A stretch of DNA of 64,000 bases from Cyclaneusma minus. Taxonomy: Eukaryota > Ascomycota > Leotiomycetes > Marthamycetales > Marthamycetaceae. Location: assembly GCA_037179335.1 (NCBI GenBank), contig JAKZHN010000004.1, positions 620,001 to 684,000 of the forward strand, in the 5' to 3' direction. This document shows positions 43,641 through 55,100 of the stretch, in pieces. The translations under genes were made by a program, and so were the position numbers. Below the pieces are notes generated by a model, which was not told the origin of the DNA, did no database searches, and was given only the letters and a program-made list of their open reading frames with translations. Within the stretch, counting starts at the first letter, position 1. Each line of letters begins with the position of its first letter.

Positions 43641-46125
43641 TATCGTCGATGATGCATGTTTGACGCCCGATTCATGGATTGGCGATGAACAGAGATTTGG
43701 GTGTGGACGTCGAAGGTTGCTGCTCTTTGAAATCGACGGTTCGGTGCATTTCTTCGGAAGCGAGACTCTCCCCAAGCGACAACAACATCAAACCTCTCGA
43801 TCATTCCATCCGCAACGCATCTTCACCCCACACTCGCCAAGTTTATCTCGCCGCTCTCCAGTTACAACACCAAATTACCATTAGAGACAGCTAAGTCAAC
43901 GGCTCGTACTGAGATTTCTTTTTTCTTTCGCGCAGTAGTGGTGCGACCGCGTGACAGGCCGACAGTGACGGCCAGGTCGACTGAAGGCTGTCACACAGAT
44001 CTGGTGACATCTCGTACTTCAGATCTGGGTGTGCTGCACAAGCACGAGTGGTCCAGTGGATAGCTTCGTCCAAGGCTTCTATGACCTTCGACGAACAGTC
44101 CGTGGCACAGCGAAGAGTCATGATTCTGTTTCGCAATTCGCAGTTACGTATTCGCAGTTTCGTCCTGGTGGTCCATCGTTCACCGAGCACCATTTCCTTG
44201 CGCCTTGGAGTTTTCTCTTCTTTTTCATTTGCATTATTTTCTTGCGGTTGAGGTACATGTCTCTCAGATGGTTCACAAGGTCATATATTTCTTCTTTTAT
44301 TCTCCATCCCACATAGCATCCGAACTTTGGTGTTTCACACCGGTCCCAAGCAGGTCTCGCAGGGCCTCTTCGGCCGGTGTGGCAACCCTAAACCTCTGCG
44401 GCAAGATGAAGCGGGACGGCGAGCATCCGAGCAGTGATCGACGGCGCCAAGATCTGTCAGGGACCCGCGCCGCCATGCGCTCCAGCCTCATGCGATGGGG
44501 TTCGCATCATGCGAATTGCTTCATCTTGTTGCAGCTGTGGTTCTGCTGACGATGAATTTGTGGCTGTTCGGAGACCGTGCTTTCTTCGAGACTCGAGTAC
44601 TCCCAGACTCTCCAAGGACGGCAGTCAATCATGATTATCCGTGTTCTCCTCTTCGCGACCCCGAATCCGAGGGGGACTTGGTACTCCAAAAGCCCACCAC
44701 GAGCCACACAAGAAACGTCACCAGGGGTTACTTCTGCAATCCAAATTTCTGTATCTCCCAAAGCCGCCCCTTGAAGGATTGCCAGAGACACGGCTTGGTC
44801 CTATCAGAATTCGTTTTACTCCAAGCGGAGCGGAGCGGCCCTTGGTATGTGACAGATCCTTCTGATGACCCTAGACCAAATATCCAATTACTGATGCGGG
44901 AGCGCCTCTGACGACTCGACGGGACCAAAACATCAAATACTCCACCCGTCCGGCCGAAATATTCAGCTTTCAGCGGCAGACGGTTCCATGTCCCAACTTC
45001 GGCGCATCTTCCAATATAGGACGGTGGGTGGTGGCTGTGCTGTGATGCATTAAGTGATGTAGCATTGCAGCTGTCATGGTGCACGTCTTGAAGAATAGTC
45101 GGGGAGGATCCGGTATCAAGTATCAAGTGAAGAATCGGTGTATACCAGACCAGACCATTTGTGGTATTACACCAGTATTCGACAATGAAGAAGCTGAAGC
45201 AAGAGTTTAGCACGAATTGGTCTTCAGAATTCAGACTAAAACAGTCACAGGTGTGTAACCATTCTCTGTTTAGGTCTCGCATATTCTACTCTAGCTCATC
45301 ACCGTTTTGAGAGCTGTTCTGCGTCCCCAACATTATTTATCGAGGACATCATTTACTTCAACATCACATGCGGCCTTCGACATTCAGCAGCTGGGGTTCG
45401 TCATCACATAGCTCAGGCATTGAAAGTGCCCCACTCTGTTCCAGGCCCGGCTGCCTTTTGACTTCCCTTTGACTTCAGTTGCAGCGCTGGAGTTTACTGC
45501 TTTCGCACTACAGCGGACACTAAACATCAGACTCATGACCCATCGAATACAGCTCTCGCAATTGACATCCGGCTTGTACAACTATCGTCACACGGTGGAT
45601 TACCAGAATCCGGCATAACACGGTATTTTATGGAGAGTGGAGAAAGGACTTGGCCCTGCGGATCTGAATCTCGATCTTGGCCACGCTCTAACCTCGCTGA
45701 GCATAGCGCTTTGCGTCGGCTGCCCCTTCTCCGCGAATTCCTACCCTCTGGGTGTCGCGAGTCTCTGCAACTTTCTTCCCTTCGATCAGCACGCTCATCT
45801 ACAACCACGGCCTGACTGCACCGTTGTTGCCTGCACCGAGGTCAAGCGGCTGCGACCCGTCACCTGTCGCCGGATCTTCATGCTTTAAGCTTAATATCCG
45901 GGCGAAGCTGTTCTTTGAGCTCCATTCAAGCTCTTTCAGTCCGCATCCCACCTTACTCGTCTCGCCTTTCCGCATCTCAGACCACCACACGCAGATACCC
46001 GAAGGGTCCTCGACAATCCTTGCAATCTTGCAGATAGCCACTTCGACCTGCTGGCAAATCTACCTACGACGCTCCAATATCGATGCGCATTCTGCAGTTG
46101 CCAGAGGAATTACGACAACTTTCAG
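43641..46125. other. Intergenic region, 2.5 kb
   Basis: Holds the ASA1 promoter and probably a long 5' leader of the Zn2Cys6 regulator. Some moderately long frames exist but none has gene-like composition or recognisable domains. Confidence 0.3.
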
Positions 46126-48430
46126 ATGACCGAGGTGTCTAACACAGAGGCACACGTCTCTGTGAACCCTCCTCCTCCCCCTCCAGCCGCAAGCAAACCT
46201 AAGCGGGTCCGGACCGGCTGCTTGACTTGCAGAGAACGACATTTAAAATGCGATGAAGGACAGCCTATTTGCCAGAATTGCAAAAAGTCGAATAGAGACT
46301 GCAAGAGAGGCGTGCGCTTGAACTTCATAGACATCACCGTTGGCTCGCCGCCGCAGAACCCAGGATCCGAGGCATGGCAGAGTAATTCCCCCAACTTGCT
46401 TCATGTAGACATCCGGACTGACTCGTGCCAGTTGCATTTCAAGATGAATCGCGCGAGATCGCCTCGGAGTACCGAGGTGGCTTAAGTCGATATGCCAAAC
46501 TCGATATGACTGCTTCCATTACTCCTCCAGCCGACAAATCCCTCGAGTATCCTCTACGCAATATGTCAATCGACTCGCAGATGGCCAGCGCAACAATGAC
46601 ACTTCCTCCAATAGAGCAGGGCTCTGTCCAAATGTTCCCTGATCATATGAGACACGATTTGTCGAGGCGTGAAAGTGTCGTCTCGCACCACTCGCACAGT
46701 AACAGCGAATCCTCATATCTACAACCTCCATCTGCAATACAATATAACGCACCGGATCAGAACATCGCACCCGATAATGATGTTCTTTCATATCTCACCG
46801 ATCCAGAGCAAGTCCTCTTTATGCAAGTTTATGTGGAAGAAGTGGGCATATGGATGGACAGCATGGATTCTAACAAGCAGTTCTCTCGAATACTCCCTTT
46901 CTACGCTCTAAGCCAGCCAATGTTACGATACGCCTTCCTCGCCTGTGGTGCTAGACATTTGTGTCTAGTCAATTCCGATTTCCCAGACGACAAAGCACTG
47001 TTCTATTACGACTCTGCTACCACGCTGTTGCTTAAATCTCTACAAAATCCGGATAGGGACACTAGTGTGTGTGCAACTACCGCCGTAGTGCTCAATGTAT
47101 ACGAGATCATGTCCGAGAGGGCCTTGCAAAGGATGAATCATATCGCAGGAGCAAGAGCGCTTATCAAAGAGTGCGGATGGAATGCACGGAGCGGAGGCGT
47201 TGGTGCCGCCTGCTTCTGGCTAAATGTGGGAATGGAACTGCTCAGCTGTCTACATTTCAACTGGCAAGTTGCTTGGGAACCAGACATGTGGGGCGTGGAT
47301 ATGGACTTTTCGACGGGTACGGAAACCGGTCGGGAAGATATTTGGGTTCATCGAATTCTCTATCTCACGGGCAAAATCGCAAACTTTAGGGCCACGATTC
47401 CGAGGTTCCAGGAGGCTTCACCCCTGGATGAACAGAACCGGATCCAGAAACGCTTTGCGGAATGGCAGAAGATCACGGACTTGTGCAACCAATGGAACCA
47501 TTCTATTCCGCGGTCCATGCAGCCATTAGCATATCTGTACCCAGGGCAGACGTCGTCCAAATCAGCGTTCCCCGAAGTCTGGTAAGGAATACTCGACCCT
47601 ATGTTATGCGTTCTTGAACGATGCTAACCCGGTACAGGCTCATCAAGCGTGCAACACTCGTAGGCCGCTTATTCTACCACCAAGCAATGTGCCTCCTAGC
47701 CCAAATCAACCCCCTCCAATCCGGCGACGAAGGCGAGATGTACTCGCAAAAAATGACACACGCCCACCAGATCTGTGGCATAGTAGCCCACGTCAAAGAC
47801 CGCGGCGTTGCCTCCGTCGCCCTCCGCTCTCTCGCCATCGCTGGCGAATGTCTCACCGAGCGTCGCGAACAAGACGAAGTCGTCGAGATCTTCACCAAGA
47901 TCCAAAAAGAAGCCGGCTGGAACATTTCCTTCGTCCTCTCCGAGCTGGAAGAGAAATGGGGCTGGAAAACTACGTGCACGACTGAGCAGCAATTGCTGCA
48001 GCAACCTATCAATTCGAGTCATACGCAGATTTTCCCTACTACTACTTCTATGGACGGCACGACGACGATGGCTGCGACTTTGCCGCCGGCGCCGATGCAG
48101 CAGCAGCAGCAACAACAAAGTCAGAATGGCATGGGAGGACATCAGACGAGGAAGATCCCGAGTGGGGTTTTGAATCCGTTGTTGAAGACGGCGGATTTTA
48201 GTCATCCGAATCATCCGTATCCGAAGTTCTGGACAAGACCGAATCAGAATACGCATTATAGTAATGGGTCGCTGGGGAATGGCTTGGCGTCACTGGGCAA
48301 TGGCCTGGGGTCATTAGGGAATGGATCGATGGGGCCCATGGGGTCTATGGCGGGGAACTTGGGTTCTTTGAATGCCTTTGCATTTTCGGCACCTGAGGGC
48401 TATGGAGAGGTCAAGGTCAATCCGCAATGA
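46126..48430 (+). CDS. Zn2Cys6 fungal transcription factor
   Basis: Exons 46126-46381, 46432-47581 and 47638-48430 encode about 732 residues. Introns are 50 and 56 nt; the second has a GCTAAC branch site. Junctions restore [16 protein letters not shown] and [13 protein letters not shown]. The zinc cluster has Cys at residues 32, 35, 42, 49, 52 and 59 (C-X2-C-X6-C-X6-C-X2-C-X6-C), with basic KPKRVRT before it. A poly-Pro stretch precedes the finger. The middle (residues about 190-500) is a fungal-specific regulatory domain ([35 protein letters not shown]). The C-terminus has Gln and Asn/Gly-rich repeats, [17 protein letters not shown], possibly an activation region. Targets cannot be inferred. 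A long upstream leader suggests regulated expression. Confidence 0.88.
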
Positions 48431-49403
48431 GCTGCACTCTTCGAAGTTTCAGCAGCCTAAGTAGTGGATGCCCAAGGAGCGCTCCCTCCACAGACGAGAA
48501 GACGCTAGACTCATATTTTCTGCTACGTTTGCTCGACAACACAGCGAGCCTTATAGGAAAAGGCCGGAGGCGTTTGGGACACGGTCGGGGCGAAATCGAA
48601 TCACCAGATATGATGGCATCTGCGGCGCTTCTCTCGAAACTAATGAAAAGAACCTGGTCACATGGAAATGAAAGGAAAGAAAGGGACCAGGCACAGAAAT
48701 GAGACGAACGAACCGGATATGCTACCAAAGAGAGGCAGGCGTTCATATGGGCTGGGACTGGCTCGATGATTTATTCCAAAGCATGGAGTTTGGGACCACA
48801 GGGACCGATGGATGGTGGGCATGGGATCTGGGAAAGAATTGATGGGAATTGATTGCCTGCTGCCTGCGGGCGCTACTGGCTGGATGGAGGAGATTTGCTT
48901 CTCATCTCGGGTTGCTATAAGAAGATGAGCATTTTTGGGACGGCATACTGCTGCTGCGAAATACTCTAGATAGACGGGGAAGCTCAAGCCAGAATGCTGA
49001 GTGACAGCTACCAAGAGCTTCAACAACTATGGCACAATACAACAATAATATGTCCGAATGAGTACAACAAGTTCACAGCTTAGAATATGAAATCTAAAGG
49101 GTTCAGATTCGATAGCAGACCTTCTTTCTTACAGTGGTAGTGTTTCGATTGCTTTCCATTTCTCAGCAACTACGAATAGGAAGTCCGGAATCGGATGCAG
49201 ATGAATACCGAGGATGTGACCCCACCATGCTTCTGGAACGAGGGGCTCCTCTCAAAACCCCTCCTCCCAAAACTCTCCAAAAATCCCACCTTCAGCACCT
49301 TGGTGTCTAACGAAATTCACAAAGCCCATCTAGAAACACCTTGGTGTCCATCCCAATCCCCAACTTTCGCATTTAGAACCAGCCAATCACGACTTACGCC
49401 AAG
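48431..49403. other. Intergenic region
   Basis: Contains the 3' flank of the regulator gene and the promoter of the GFA-family gene. I see nothing else to report. Confidence 0.3.
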
Positions 49404-50107
49404 ATGCCAGTCAAGGGAACATGCAACTGCGGCGCTGTCACGGTGACGATCAACGAAGATGAGAGCGAGTTTTATGGCGAGGGCAAGAAGAGGGGCCATT
49501 TGTGCCATTGTGAGAATTGTCGGAAGACTGCTGGGTCTAGTATGTGACATATTCCAAATGCTCGGGTTCCAGATCATCATGCGAATTGCTAACACCATGT
49601 GTCGACAGCCTATGGATCGAACTTGGTGATTGAGAGAAGCAAGGTGAAGTTTTCGGGTGAGGGGAATCTGACGGTCTACGAGGATCGCAAGACGGGGAGT
49701 GGAAATCCTGTGTATAGGAGCTTTTGCAAGACTTGTGGGAAGTATGCTATACGACGCTTCCTTTTCTTTCTCCTTTTAGCTTCTTGAACCTCCTGTCTCC
49801 GAGATGCTCCTCTATTTTTGAAGTGGATTGGAGATATTAACGATTTCTTACGTCTTATCCGCCACCAGCCTGCTTCAAACCTTTTTCACAGATTGAATGC
49901 ATGGCTAATTTTTGCGGGAACAGCCCCATCCGATCAGAGCTTGATGCGATGAAAGACAAGGTTATCTTGAAGATGGGTATCTTTACGAAGATTCCGGCGC
50001 CGGAGATGGAGACGTTTGCTAAGGATAGGTTTGAGTGGCTGCCCGATACTAAGGGGGTGAAGATGTGGAAGGTCGCGCCGGGAGGGGAGCTGGTCAAGGA
50101 GACTTAG
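49404..50107 (+). CDS. GFA (CENP-V/glutathione-dependent formaldehyde-activating) family protein
   Basis: Exons 49404-49539, 49609-49741 and 49924-50107 encode 150 residues. Splicing restores KTAGS|TYGSNL and CKTCG|NPIRSEL, the expected family sequence. Zinc ligands fit the GFA fold: Cys7 and Cys9 (CNCGAV), Cys34, 36 and 39 (CHCENC), Cys85 and Cys88 (CKTCG). Length matches the single-domain family (about 130-160). Family knowledge: the founding member speeds S-hydroxymethylglutathione formation, but most fungal relatives have no proven reaction. The second intron, 182 nt, is long for this window. It converges on POP4. Confidence 0.9.
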
Positions 50108-50428
50108 GGGAGTCCCGGCGATGTGGTTGATGGCGTGCAGCAGGCTCGAAGGAGGAGGCGGGCGGGTGTATGTAGCGTGCATTGGAGATGCTGAAACACC
50201 CATGCGCGAGATTAGAGCCTTTGTCTACGTGACAAATGGATATTCTGCTCTCGCGGGGAAGTCGTCCTTCCACCAATTTGTCATCCGAAGATGAAATCCG
50301 AGCCTGGTTTCACATGGTCCGAAGTCGCGCTGTTCGAGATGAAGTCCGTGATATGACTCTTGAAACTCCACTGTAACGGCTATAGCAGACGCGAATGTCG
50401 GATTTCTTCTGTAGAACACCCGGGCCGC
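50108..50428. other. Intergenic region between convergent genes
   Basis: 321 bp between the stops of the GFA gene and POP4; presumably 3' UTRs. Nothing else is seen. Confidence 0.35.
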
Positions 50429-51202
50429 TCATATATCCGGCAGGAAGTGCTGTTTCCACTTCCTATTCGCCCTATCCGCCGCCCTGTACCGAAACTGATC
50501 TCCATGCAGCTCAAACACCAGATTCGGCCTCGTATTTTTCTCCTCCTTACCATTCTCCCTAGCTCCCTCCTCGCCATCCACATCCATCCTGTCCCCCTTT
50601 CCCTCGTCCACTTCATCTGCTTTTCCTGTCTCCGGAAACGGCACCTCAAACCTAAAAACCGTGCCCTCCTTCGGCACAACCTTCACCCTATCCCCCCTCG
50701 TAACAATCTCAAAAGCCCCCCTCGTATCCTTCACCACAATCCCCCTAATCCCCACCCTCCCCACACACCTAGACCTCACCACCTCCATCTGCGCACCATG
50801 ATAATCCGCACTCGCCAGTCTTCCCGCCGTGCCTTCTGCTCTCACCACCACCCTATCCGCCTTATCCTTATCATCCATCATTAAAATCTCTTGCATATAC
50901 CCACACCACATTTTATGCAGTGGTTCATAGATAGCATATTTCTGCTGCGATTTGTCGACTTCGTAGATCTGCAAAGAGCGCTTTTCGCGGGCGGAAAGGG
51001 GAGCGGGTTTGGATTTTTTGAGGGTGCGCTGTTTTTGGGCGCGCAAGTGGCGGCGTCTCGAGCGCTCGTCGGGGGTCTTTTCGGAGGGCTTGAGGAGGAT
51101 GGGGCGGTGCTGGATTTTGTCGGTGAAGATTTGGGAGGCGGTGGTGGGGGGGTGGGATTTGTTTAGGAGGGCGAGGGTGGGGTTGGAGGGTGTTGGTGGC
51201 AT
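50429..51202 (-). CDS. POP4: RNase P/MRP subunit Pop4 (Rpp29)
   Basis: A single exon encodes 257 residues. The first 110 are basic and helical (DERSRRRHLRAQKQRTLKKS). The Rpp29 domain starts at YAIYEPLHKMWCGYMQEIL and includes ADYHGAQMEVVRSRC, RVGIRGIVVKDTRGAFEIVT and VPKEGTVFRFEVP, ending in FRYRAADRANRKWK. This Sm-like barrel binds the RNA and other subunits of nuclear RNase P and RNase MRP, which process tRNA and rRNA precursors. An acidic Asp/Glu/Lys insert of about 40 residues splits the last strands; such inserts occur in fungal homologues. It is divergent from the acyltransferase gene. Confidence 0.95.
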   Translation of the reverse strand: MPPTPSNPTLALLNKSHPPTTASQIFTDKIQHRPILLKPSEKTPDERSRRRHLRAQKQRTLKKSKPAPLSAREKRSLQIYEVDKSQQKYAIYEPLHKMWCGYMQEILMMDDKDKADRVVVRAEGTAGRLASADYHGAQMEVVRSRCVGRVGIRGIVVKDTRGAFEIVTRGDRVKVVPKEGTVFRFEVPFPETGKADEVDEGKGDRMDVDGEEGARENGKEEKNTRPNLVFELHGDQFRYRAADRANRKWKQHFLPDI

Positions 51203-51639
51203 TGTGAGATGTGTTTCCTGAGCAATTGCGGAGGGCTCGATGCGCGAATTTGTAGATGTTGTGCTCTTATTGTTGGCAAGCTGCGAACCTAGGCTTTAAT
51301 GGTGAAGGTTAAGGCTGAAGGAAAGTCTTAGGCAAGGCTGAAAAACTCAATATAGCGACCTCGGCAAGTCCCTAGCGCAGTTTGCTAGCGTTTGTCTCCC
51401 CACGTTTCGGAATCGGGTGTCGGCAGGTTCCCGGCTGTCAAATGCAGCTTACCTTACTCGTTTGCCCACCCGTTCTCTCGTTCGCCCCACCCCTCGTCAG
51501 CTGTCAGATGCTCTGTCAACACTCTGTACAGCTCACAACTCCAAGTACCTTCATCACACGATGATGCCCACAGTACTCACGTACTTATAGTACCATGTCG
51601 CATAGCATTCCAGCGAATCGATAGCATTCAACCGTCGAT
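51203..51639. promoter_or_regulatory. Shared upstream region of POP4 and acyltransferase
   Basis: 437 bp between divergent start codons. No TATA box is clear; the part near the acyltransferase is C/T-rich. Confidence 0.35.
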
Positions 51640-54555
51640 ATGGGAGACCCAAGAGCTTCGCGCCGGCCAGGCTCCCCGCCTACTTCGGCCCCCGATTTGG
51701 AGATTCTAGGAGACCAGGTTACTCTCCATCCAAGCGGCTACATTGAGCCTGCGCCAGGTCAGAAAGATGAAGATAAAGAAAGAGCTCTTCTGGAGAATAT
51801 GGCCAGGTTTCGAACCAGTCCTCTTGAGTAAATATCCCTTTGCTTAAACCCATATCTTTGCCCGAAACTTGCTATTCCTTTTACTAAATCGATCTATCTG
51901 CAGATTTCTCCGCGAAGTCTCCTTATACGTTTCTGGAACCGGCTGGCGCGCATACGACAACGTCATCGGACAACCCATCTTCTATCCCGGCTTTTCGGAA
52001 AACATGAAACAGGCGGTTATGCAAACGCCCATTCTCCAGGACAAAATCAAAGAACTGGCCGAGAAGCGCGTCCAGGTGGAAGAGGAAGAAGGCTTCTTGT
52101 CGCCAAAGGATAAACATTATGCTGCGAAACGACACCAAAGGAAAGCGAGGATTGAAGAGAGTCTGCAGGAGGTTGTGGACAAGATGACGGATAATATGAT
52201 TTGCAAGTTTGAGAGTAAACCGTTCATCAGGGGCGCCTATTACCTCGTTACGCAACTTTTGACCAGGGCTTATCATCAAGGTACGGATGCTAGGATGTGT
52301 TTAGGCTTTCATGTCTAGTATCGTCCCAAATGCTTGGTTCATAAACTTTGCTGATCATCAACCACCCAGGTATCCATGTATCCAGCGAGGAAATTCTACG
52401 GCTACGACAGGTTGCTGAGAAGGCGGAGAAAGACAAGCACAGCATTATTTTCCTTCCTTGTCACAGGTCACATGTCGATTATGTGTCGCTGCAACTCATC
52501 TGTTATAGACTTGGCCTTGCTCTGCCGGTGGTCGTGGCTGGCGATAATTTAAACTTCCCGCTCGTGGGAAGTTTCTTGCAACATGCTGGTTCGTCTGCTA
52601 TAACCCTTGCGGCTGATCATTTTATACCTTTTATACCTTGACGTCGATCATCTTATACCCTGCGGCCGATTATATCAAACCTCTCCAATTAATACCTGAT
52701 GGCTAACGATAAACCCAGGAGCAATGTGGATCCGCCGCAGCTTCGGCAACGACGTTCTCTACACCACACTCGTCCAATCCTACATCGACACTCTCCTCCA
52801 ACACGGCTTCAACTTCGAATGTTTCATCGAAGGCGGCCGCTCCCGCGTCGGCAAGCTCCTCCCCCCCAAATTCGGCATCCTCTCCTTCATCCTCGACAGC
52901 GTGCTCTCGGGCCGCGTCTCCGACACCATCATCTGCCCCGTCTCAACGCAATACGATAAAGTCATCGAAGTCGAAGAATACGTCGGGCAACTCCTCGGCA
53001 CCCCCAAGAAGAAAGAAAACCTTGCCGATTTCTTATCTGCTAGTTCGGTGCTGAATTTGAAGCTGGGGAGAGTGGATGTTAGGTTTCATGAGCCGTGGAG
53101 TTTGAGGGGGTTTATCCAGGAGCAGCAGAGCAGGAATACGGGGATTCCGAAAACGTTGGAGGGTAAGGCGAAGTATGATCCGGAAATTAGACTTAAGTTG
53201 CTGAGGACGATGGGGTATCGTGTGCTGTCGGAGATCAACGCTGTGTCGGTGGTTATGCCTACAGCACTCATCGGCACAGTCCTCCTCACCCTTCGTGGCC
53301 GCGGCGTCGGCAAAGCTGAACTCATCCGACGTGTCGAATGGCTCAGCGACCGAGTGCGCGCCAAAGGTGGACGAGTTGCGCATTTCGCCGGCGCCAGCAC
53401 GTCGGTCGTGATTGAGCGCGGTATCGAAGTACTCGGCAAAGACCTTGTCGGCGTTGTGGAAGGCTTACCTGAAGAAACCTACTACGCCGTTGATCGCTTC
53501 CAGCTATCGTTCTACCGCAACATGACAATCCACCTCTTCATAACCGAAGCGCTCGTCTCCGTCGCGCTATACACGCACGTAAAACAAGGCGGCTCGCACG
53601 AACTGCAACGAATTAGCTATTCCGAGCTCCGCGAACAGGTACTCTTCTTATCTCAGCTCTTCCGCGGCGAGTTTATTTATCCGACCGAGGGACTGGCGGT
53701 TAATTTGGATAATACGTTGAAGGGCTTGGAGAAGGATGGGGTTATTGAGTTGATTAGGAATGAGGAAGACAAGGGGAAGATTGAGGTTATTGGATTGAGT
53801 CAGAAGGAGAGAGCGGCGGGGAGAGAGAATTATGACTTTTATTGCTTTTTGATCTGGCCGTTTGTGGAGGCGTTTTGGCTGGCGGCTGTGAGTTTGATGG
53901 GGGCTACGCCGCCGGCGCCGAGGTATAAGGATGTTTGGTTGGATATTGGGAAGGCGCAGGATAGTACGCAGCTGGTACGTTCACCATCCATCATTTTCTG
54001 GTTTCCCAACGTATCTGGAATGAGATTTCAAGGGGGAGAGGGGTGATGTTTATACGCCACTGATGGATAGATTGGATAATTAGCTAACGTGAACCGACCG
54101 CACAGCTAGGCAAAACCCTCTACCACCAAGGCGACCTCAGCTACTTCGAAGCCGTCAACAAAGAAGTGCTCAAAAACGCCTACAACCGCTTCGCCGAAGA
54201 GTCCATCACGCTGACCTCCAAACCTCCCAAATCCTCCAGCTCCCCTAGTTCTCCGAAAATGCAATTGGCGCCAGATTGGCGACCGGTCAGAGAATTCGGT
54301 CCGGAGGGGGAAGAAAGTGGAAAGCTGAAGAGTGAAGGCAGGTTGTGGGATTTTATTGAAAGGATTGCGCGGAGTAGGAGGGAGGGGAAGAATCGCAGGG
54401 ATGGTGCGACGGTGGGGGAGAGGGTGTTGGGGCTGGTGGATAGGCTGGGGAGGGTGGTTTTTGAGGAGGCGGTGCAGGAGGCTAGAGGGGAGGGGAAGCC
54501 TAAGGGGAAGGGAAACAGAGGGAAGGGGAATGTCATGCAGGGGGCGAAGTTGTGA
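51640..54555 (+). CDS. Glycerol-3-phosphate/DHAP O-acyltransferase, PlsB type
   Basis: Exons 51640-51827, 51904-52280, 52370-52588, 52719-53974 and 54106-54555 encode about 829 residues. Junctions keep frame and restore SPLE|FLREV, HQG|IHVSSEE, QHAG|AMWIRR and TQL|LGKTLYHQ. Acyltransferase blocks appear in order: HRSHVDY (HX4D catalytic pair, about residues 221-226), VVVAGDNLNFPLVG, GAMWIRR, FIEGGRSR (about 298-305) and ICPVSTQYDK. This is the PlsB/GPAT1/DHAPAT lineage rather than the yeast Gat1/Gat2 lineage. It would put the first acyl chain on glycerol 3-phosphate or dihydroxyacetone phosphate; which substrate cannot be told. The C-terminal half resembles the GPAT helical region, and the last 100 residues are basic and Gly/Lys-rich. 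No clear targeting signal is seen. Confidence 0.88.
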
Positions 54556-55100
54556 GGGGGTGTTATGGGGGAAGTGGGTGGTATGTGTGCTTTTTCGGGC
54601 GTGAGATTAGATACCTTGGGTGGCATGCTGGGGTTGGGTCATGTGATGTATTTTTTGGGATTTGGGTGGGTATAAATCCCACGAGCGCTATCCCTTGCTT
54701 TTCCTTCCTCAAAGTATTTCACACTTCCGGGCAGCTCCATGTCCCACCGAAGGGGTCTGATGGTTTGAGAGACCGACGGTCTGTGTTTCCACTTCCTAAG
54801 AGCTCGGGATTCCAATTGAGTCTGCCCACAATTAGGGACCTGCTGACACGGCCTTGATCCCAGCACCGAGCTGTTTGTTCACCGCCAAAAGGCTTCTGTG
54901 CTGTCGTTGACCGGCCCCAGCCCCGAACTCTGCCTCGCAAACTGCAGCAAAGGATTCTGCGTTTTAAGTTGTGTAGACCTGAACATCTGACTCCTTTACA
55001 AGGCTGGTTAGAGTTGCATGTGTCCATATTCGGCTGTGCTACAGAAAGCCTCCCTCCACATTCACAGAGAAGTCTGGGTTTACTTTAGCTGGAGCAGAAG
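54556..55100. repeat. Left edge of the right promoter-like array
   Basis: A plus-strand TATAAATC at 54671 is followed by CTTTTCCTTCCTCAAAG, the same layout as the array units. From 54870 the minus-strand unit boxes appear (ACCGAGCTGTTTGTTCACCG, GCTGTCGTTGACC). No gene is present. Confidence 0.5.

Noticed and set aside
44728..45282. 184-codon open frame on the minus strand
   Set aside because: No recognisable domain, no composition gradient and no splice support; likely chance.
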